Source: Pseudomonadota bacterium (GTDB lineage Bacteria > Pseudomonadota > Gammaproteobacteria > Acidithiobacillales > Acidithiobacillaceae). From it: 9,096 nt of DNA. Position numbers and translations under genes: made by a program. Within the stretch, counting starts at the first letter, position 1; each line of letters begins with the position of its first letter. Below the pieces are notes generated by a model. It was not told the DNA's origin, searched no databases, and was given only the letters and a program-made list of their open reading frames with translations. This document shows positions 5,943-9,096 of the stretch, one piece after another. The stretch covers positions 1 to 9,096 of the forward strand of contig JAKAFG010000070.1 of assembly GCA_021818125.1 (NCBI GenBank), read 5' to 3'.

Positions 5943-6269
5943 ATGGACGAGGCGGAAAAGACGCATGGCTGGCGCTGGTTGATCGTGCTGCTGTTGGTGC
6001 TGGTCGTGGCGGTGGTGCTGTTCTTCTGGTGGCAGAATCAGCAGACCGGGGCGCCTGTGCAGACGACGGCGGCCACGCAGACCGTGGGGCCCGCCATACC
6101 GACGCAATCCGTGGCCAATTTTCCGGTAGGCGGGGCAGTTTCGCAGGAGGGCACACTGGAAGGCCCGCTCAGCGGCAGGTGTGGCAACATCGCATGGCAC
6201 GATCTCAGCCCCGCCGAGGTGGCGCACCTGCGAAAACTTTGCCCGCCGGCGGCGCCCAAACAGCCCTGA
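5943..6269 (+). CDS. Small bitopic membrane protein with two cysteines, unknown function
   Basis: 108 residues. A short charged N-terminus (MDEAEKTHGWR) precedes one strong membrane helix (WLIVLLLVLVVAVVLFFWW, about 12-30). A Thr/Gln/Ala/Pro-rich linker (32-60) and a small C-terminal domain of about 45 residues follow, which by orientation is likely periplasmic. Cys80 and Cys100 flank a helix-like segment (HDLSPAEVAHLRKL) and could form a disulfide. The start at 5943 is chosen because GGGAG at 5930-5934 is well spaced; GTG codons at 5928 and 5934 are in frame but overlap that site. Not recognised as a family. Divergent from argH and convergent with the sensor kinase, 11 bp between stops. Confidence 0.65.
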   Translation: MDEAEKTHGWRWLIVLLLVLVVAVVLFFWWQNQQTGAPVQTTAATQTVGPAIPTQSVANFPVGGAVSQEGTLEGPLSGRCGNIAWHDLSPAEVAHLRKLCPPAAPKQP

Positions 6270-6287
6270 AGCGCCCGGCCTCAGGGC
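6263..6287. repeat. Palindrome spanning the two convergent stop codons
   Basis: GCCCTGA (6263-6269) is the exact reverse complement of TCAGGGC (6281-6287), with an 11-nt loop. The TGA stops of both convergent genes are the inner ends of the arms. GCGCCC (6271-6276) can alternatively pair with GGGCGC (6284-6289). A GC-rich hairpin could act in both directions as a transcript end, but no T-tract is present. Confidence 0.4.
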
Positions 6288-7543
6288 GCCGGAGGCAGGA
6301 TTATGCGCGCCTCCAGGCCGCCGCCCGGAGCTTTGGCCAGGGAAAAACGTCCGTGATGGTAGGCCACAATCCGTTCGACGATGGCCAGCCCAAGTCCTAC
6401 CCCGCCACCCTTTCCGGCTTGTGCGAAAGGCGCACGCACGGTTTCCAGTTCAGTCTCCGCAATGCCCGTCCCGTGATCGCGGATGCGGATCAGCACGCCG
6501 TCCGCCATGGGTTCCGCACTGACATCTATGGGTGCGGCACCGTGGGACTGCGCATTGTCGATGAGGTTTTGCAGGGCGCGGGCCAGACCCACTTCCTGTA
6601 TGGGCAGCTTCGGCAGATCCGCCGCAGGGGGGTGCCACACCACACCAGCCTGTTGGCGCAGAATGAACATTTTAAGCCAGAGACCCAGGTCAGTCGTTAC
6701 CAGTGGCTCCTGCTCGCCACTGCGGGCGTAATCCAGAAACTGGTGGATAACCTTATCCATCTCCTGAATATTGGCGATAATTTCGCCACGGGCCTCCTCC
6801 TCGGCCGGTAGAAATTCGGCGCTCAGGCGCATGCGGGTAAGCGGCGTGCGCAGATCATGAGAGACCCCCACCAGCACCATCTCCCGCTCTTTCCAGAGAC
6901 GATGCAAATCGCGCAGGGTTTGGTTGAAGCGTTCGGCCAGGCGCCGCAAATCGGCCGGACCCGCCTCAGGCAGATCCGCTGGCGTATCGCCGCCGCGCAA
7001 ACGTGCCACCCCCTGCATGAGCCGGGTGAGGGGCCGGGTGACTTGACGTACCGCCAGATACGCCCCCAGCCAGGACAGCAGCAAAATCGCCGCCAGCTTG
7101 AACCAGGGCAACGGCAGCCCCGGTGGATGGGGCATGGGCATGGCCAGCGCCAGCGCTGCATCGGGCCGGGCTTGCAACCAGAGCACCCGGCGCCGGCCGT
7201 CCACGCGTAGTTGTGCCTGCGGCCAGCCCATGCGGTGCAGCAGTTGCAGGGCGTTTGCCAGTACCGGCATACGGGGCTTGTGGCCGCGCAGCGCACCGGC
7301 AGGAACGATGCGGAGCCCTTGGTGCATCAGTTCGGACGCCGTCGCCTGACGCTGCGCCGGGCTAAGGGTTTCACTCAGGGTCAGAATTTGCGCCCAGTTC
7401 TGCGCCAGACGCTCGGCCTGCGGGTTGGCCTGATAGATATTGAAAAACCAGTACACCGCAAGCTGACTCAGTAGCAGCAACCCGGCGATGATGAGGAACA
7501 TACGGGTAAACAGCGTATCCGGCCAGAGGCGCGATTTTTTCAT
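6281..7543 (-). CDS. EnvZ-like membrane sensor histidine kinase
   Basis: 420 residues. TM1 is about 15-37 and TM2 about 148-166, enclosing a periplasmic domain of roughly 110 residues with no recognised fold. A HAMP linker (about 165-217) follows. The dimerisation/phosphoacceptor helix GVSHDLRTPLTRMRLSAEFL (226-245, phospho-His229) is strikingly EnvZ-like. The catalytic domain shows the N box NLIDN (326-330), G1 DHGTG (356-360), F box APF (371-373) and G2 GGGVGLGLA (379-387), so all kinase motifs are intact. It phosphorylates the regulator encoded just upstream. The ATG at 7541-7543 overlaps the regulator stop (ATGA), so translation is coupled; the frame open to 7615 overlaps the regulator and is not used. 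The signal sensed is unknown, but a Spy-like co-encoded protein suggests envelope or metal stress. Confidence 0.92.
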   Translation of the reverse strand: MKKSRLWPDTLFTRMFLIIAGLLLLSQLAVYWFFNIYQANPQAERLAQNWAQILTLSETLSPAQRQATASELMHQGLRIVPAGALRGHKPRMPVLANALQLLHRMGWPQAQLRVDGRRRVLWLQARPDAALALAMPMPHPPGLPLPWFKLAAILLLSWLGAYLAVRQVTRPLTRLMQGVARLRGGDTPADLPEAGPADLRRLAERFNQTLRDLHRLWKEREMVLVGVSHDLRTPLTRMRLSAEFLPAEEEARGEIIANIQEMDKVIHQFLDYARSGEQEPLVTTDLGLWLKMFILRQQAGVVWHPPAADLPKLPIQEVGLARALQNLIDNAQSHGAAPIDVSAEPMADGVLIRIRDHGTGIAETELETVRAPFAQAGKGGGVGLGLAIVERIVAYHHGRFSLAKAPGGGLEARIILPPAP

Positions 7544-8286
7544 CCGGGTAAAACGCCTTTTTCCCTGGGCGTGGCGTCCCCGCCGTCGGGTACCAGCACA
7601 TAACCCCGCCCCCAAACGGTCTGAATATAGTGTGGCTCGCCAGGGTCGTCTTCGACGAGGCGCCGCAAGCGCGAGATAAACACATCAATACCCCGTGAAC
7701 CCGGTGTGGCGTCGTCGTTGCCGTGGGTCATGGCCAGCAGACGGTCCCGCGAGAGCGGTTGCCAGGGATGACTGGCCAGCGCGTGCAGAATGGAAAACTC
7801 ACTGTCGGTAAGGGAGATTTTCTCGTCATTCCGCCAGAGACTGCGGCTGTCGAGAGCGAGGCGGAAGGGTCCAAAAACAAGTACCCCCGGGGTTGGATCA
7901 CTACTGCGCAGATCCTGACTGCGCCGCAGGACGGCACGGATACGGGCAACCAGTTCCTGCGGCTCAAAAGGCTTGGAAAGATAGTCGTCGGCGCCCACAT
8001 CAAGGCCTTGCACCCGGTCGCTGAGATCACCTCGGGCAGTCAGCATGATGATGGGCAAATGCGGTTCCTGCACCCGCAGGCGCTGACAAATACTGAAGCC
8101 GTCTTCGCCGGGCATGAGGACGTCCAGCAAGAGCAGGTCATAGTATTCCCGCTCCAATTGGCGATCCATCTGCACGCCGGAGGCGGCGGCGTGGACGGCA
8201 AAGCCCTGCCCTTCCAGGTAACGCACCAGCATAGTGCGCAGCCGGGGGTCATCATCGACCAGCAGGATTTTGCCGCCCTCCGTCAT
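7540..8286 (-). CDS. OmpR-family response regulator
   Basis: 248 residues. The receiver domain (about 5-120) has the acidic pair D11/D12, phospho-acceptor D55 in LLLDVLMPGEDG, T83 in MLTARGD, and K105 in LSKPFEPQEL. The winged-helix DNA-binding domain (about 133-234) ends with the recognition region SRGIDVFISRLRRLVED and the wing IQTVWGRGYVLVP, as in OmpR. Phosphorylation by the adjacent kinase should drive dimer binding to tandem DNA repeats. The ATG at 8284-8286 directly follows the TAA of the Spy-like gene (TAAATG), and the stop overlaps the kinase start, so all three genes form one operon. Symbol left open because OmpR, CpxR and other OmpR-class members cannot be separated by eye. Confidence 0.94.
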   Translation of the reverse strand: MTEGGKILLVDDDPRLRTMLVRYLEGQGFAVHAAASGVQMDRQLEREYYDLLLLDVLMPGEDGFSICQRLRVQEPHLPIIMLTARGDLSDRVQGLDVGADDYLSKPFEPQELVARIRAVLRRSQDLRSSDPTPGVLVFGPFRLALDSRSLWRNDEKISLTDSEFSILHALASHPWQPLSRDRLLAMTHGNDDATPGSRGIDVFISRLRRLVEDDPGEPHYIQTVWGRGYVLVPDGGDATPREKGVLPG

Positions 8287-8841
8287 TTACTTGCCCCAGG
8301 GTCCCCGCTTGGTCCCCATTTCCTTGTACAACGCGGTAGCTTTCTGCCACTGCACCGGCGTCAGGATCTTGTGGAGATAATTCACCTGCTGGATGCCATG
8401 TTCGAGCATTGTGGCATGATCCTTGAGGACCGCTTCCTGCAAGGGGGCGATGGCGCTGCCCGACTCACCATTCAGCAACGCATCACGCAATGCGGTGTTG
8501 TGGACCAGCATCTCGTGATGCCTGGTCGGCATGGCTTTTTCCATTTGGGTTCGCCAGTGCTTCAGATCCTTTTCCTGCGCGGGGGTCAGCTTGAGGTCCA
8601 CCGCATGCCGCCAGACGATGGGCATCAGCATGGGCACGGGTGCATTCCGCATCCAACCACCCTTGCGCATGGGGCCATGCTCCCATCCCCCCGGACAGTG
8701 ATGACCCTGCATCATGCCCGGCCCCATGGAGCCACCCTGCATGGCAGGCGGTGTCTCAGCACCTGCCGCAAAGGCGGGTACTACCGCCAGCGCCATCGTT
8801 CCAACCATCCATCCGGATACCACGTGCTTAAATTTTAACAT
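8287..8841 (-). CDS. Spy/CpxP-like periplasmic LTxxQ protein with Met/His-rich N-terminus
   Basis: 184 residues. A signal peptide (MLKFKHVVSGWMVGTMALAVVP, cleavage near AFA-A at about 25/26) sends it to the periplasm. The mature N-terminus (34-64) is rich in Met (six), His (three), Gly and one Cys, with GMMQGHHCPGGWEHG as core. A helical domain follows with two LTxxQ motifs, LTPAQ at 85-89 and LTPVQ at 160-164, hallmark of the Spy/CpxP/ZraP family of periplasmic chaperones and metal or envelope-stress adaptors. The ATG at 8841 is chosen because AGGAG lies 7 bases upstream; an in-frame GTG at 8859 lacks such a site. First gene of an operon with the regulator and kinase, arranged like Cpx or Zra systems. 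Metal binding, possibly copper or zinc, is inferred from composition only. Confidence 0.85.
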   Translation of the reverse strand: MLKFKHVVSGWMVGTMALAVVPAFAAGAETPPAMQGGSMGPGMMQGHHCPGGWEHGPMRKGGWMRNAPVPMLMPIVWRHAVDLKLTPAQEKDLKHWRTQMEKAMPTRHHEMLVHNTALRDALLNGESGSAIAPLQEAVLKDHATMLEHGIQQVNYLHKILTPVQWQKATALYKEMGTKRGPWGK

Positions 8842-8865
8842 CACTCTGCTCCTCGTCACTCAGGG

Positions 8866-8884
8866 GGAAAGGTGTGCCCTTTCC
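8866..8884 (-). repeat. Perfect inverted repeat in the leader of the Spy-like operon
   Basis: GGAAAGG (8866-8872) and CCTTTCC (8878-8884) form a 7-bp stem with a 5-nt loop, about 25 bp upstream of the Spy-like start codon and close to its ribosome-binding site. It may be an mRNA hairpin affecting translation or stability, or a protein-binding dyad. No T-tract follows on the minus strand. Confidence 0.45.
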
Positions 8885-8927
8885 GTGGCAGACAAGTTAG
8901 CGCCCCGCCCCGGCGGATGCCAGCAGC

Positions 8928-8947
8928 AAAGTGTCAAGAATTGTGAA
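8928..8947 (-). promoter_or_regulatory. Candidate operator: tandem TTNACANTTN repeat upstream of the Spy-like operon
   Basis: On the minus strand TTCACAATTC (8938-8947) is followed directly by TTGACACTTT (8928-8937), identical at 7 of 10 positions and in head-to-tail orientation. Tandem direct half-sites with a 10-11 bp period are how OmpR-class regulators bind DNA, so autoregulation by the downstream regulator is plausible. The second repeat contains a perfect TTGACA, but no AT-rich -10 follows at 16-18 bp (the bases there are GC-rich). Confidence 0.4.
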
Positions 8948-9002
8948 TGGGGGTGATTGCTTGTCGCTATGGACGCGCATGGCGGTCCACTCCTGAGGAA
9001 TA

Positions 9003-9022
9003 GCAACCCTATATGGGATTGC
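9003..9022. repeat. Imperfect dyad upstream of the Spy-like operon
   Basis: GCAACCC (9003-9009) and GGG-A-TTGC (9015-9022) pair around a TATAT centre, with one bulged A. It could be an operator for either the minus-strand operon or a gene beyond the right edge. The rest of 8948-9096 holds no supportable gene. Confidence 0.25.
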
Positions 9023-9096
9023 GCGGTACTCCCAATGCAAAACGAACTGAGCCACCTGTTCAGTGACAAAAAAGTTTCATCCTGAGAACTCCGTAA

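Noticed and set aside
5800..6156. Upstream extension of the argH frame
   Set aside because: ArgH proteins begin at about the MSEKMWGGRF position, which has GGAGG just before it; the extension overlaps the divergent gene.
5726..6811. Long plus-strand open frame of 361 codons across the argH start, the small membrane gene and the kinase end
   Set aside because: It crosses three better-supported genes and shows only Arg/Ala/Gly-rich composition typical of a shadow frame.
8860..9069. Minus-strand frame of 69 codons upstream of the Spy-like gene
   Set aside because: No ribosome-binding site, Cys/Ser/His-rich shadow composition, and it overlaps the probable regulatory region.

Overview
The window looks like ordinary chromosome from a GC-rich Gram-negative proteobacterium. 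Pointers are an LptM-type lipoprotein next to lysA, an EnvZ/OmpR-type two-component pair, a Spy/CpxP-like periplasmic protein, PspA and a DUF4124 protein. The gene set and codon use would suit Acidithiobacillus or a related gammaproteobacterium, but that placement is inference without a database search. No insertion sequence, integrase, prophage gene, CRISPR array or rRNA is visible.

Layout. Positions 1-278 (+) hold the C-terminal end of an Nramp-type divalent metal transporter. Positions 379-1648 (+) hold a two-gene unit, PspA followed one base later by a secreted or membrane-anchored DUF4124 protein. Positions 1676-1897 (-) hold a small membrane protein, preceded on its strand by tRNA-Lys(UUU) at 2007-2082. 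That tRNA has a near-consensus promoter (TTGACC, 17 bp, GATAAT) and a strong leader hairpin. Positions 2279-2830 (-) hold an unusual YbhB/PEBP-family protein. Positions 2988-5799 (-) hold a tightly overlapping amino-acid operon, argH-lptM-lysA. Positions 5943-6269 (+) hold an unknown small bitopic membrane protein, diverging from argH. Positions 6281-8841 (-) hold a three-gene envelope or metal stress operon: a Spy-like periplasmic protein, an OmpR-type regulator and an EnvZ-type kinase. Positions 8842-9096 are its upstream regulatory region.

How the genes work together. ArgH and LysA make the last steps of arginine and lysine synthesis, with the LptM lipoprotein gene translationally coupled between them. 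The Spy-like/regulator/kinase operon resembles Cpx and ZraPSR logic, in which a periplasmic LTxxQ protein modulates or is an output of the sensor it is encoded with. A tandem 10-bp repeat upstream of this operon is a candidate binding site for its own regulator. PspA and the two-component operon are both membrane or envelope maintenance functions.

Nothing here is a clearly new multi-gene system. The points most worth following up are the Met/His-rich Spy-like operon and its candidate operator, the PEBP protein lacking usual ligand-site residues, the LysA with ELGR where EPGR is expected, and the tRNA-Lys leader hairpin.
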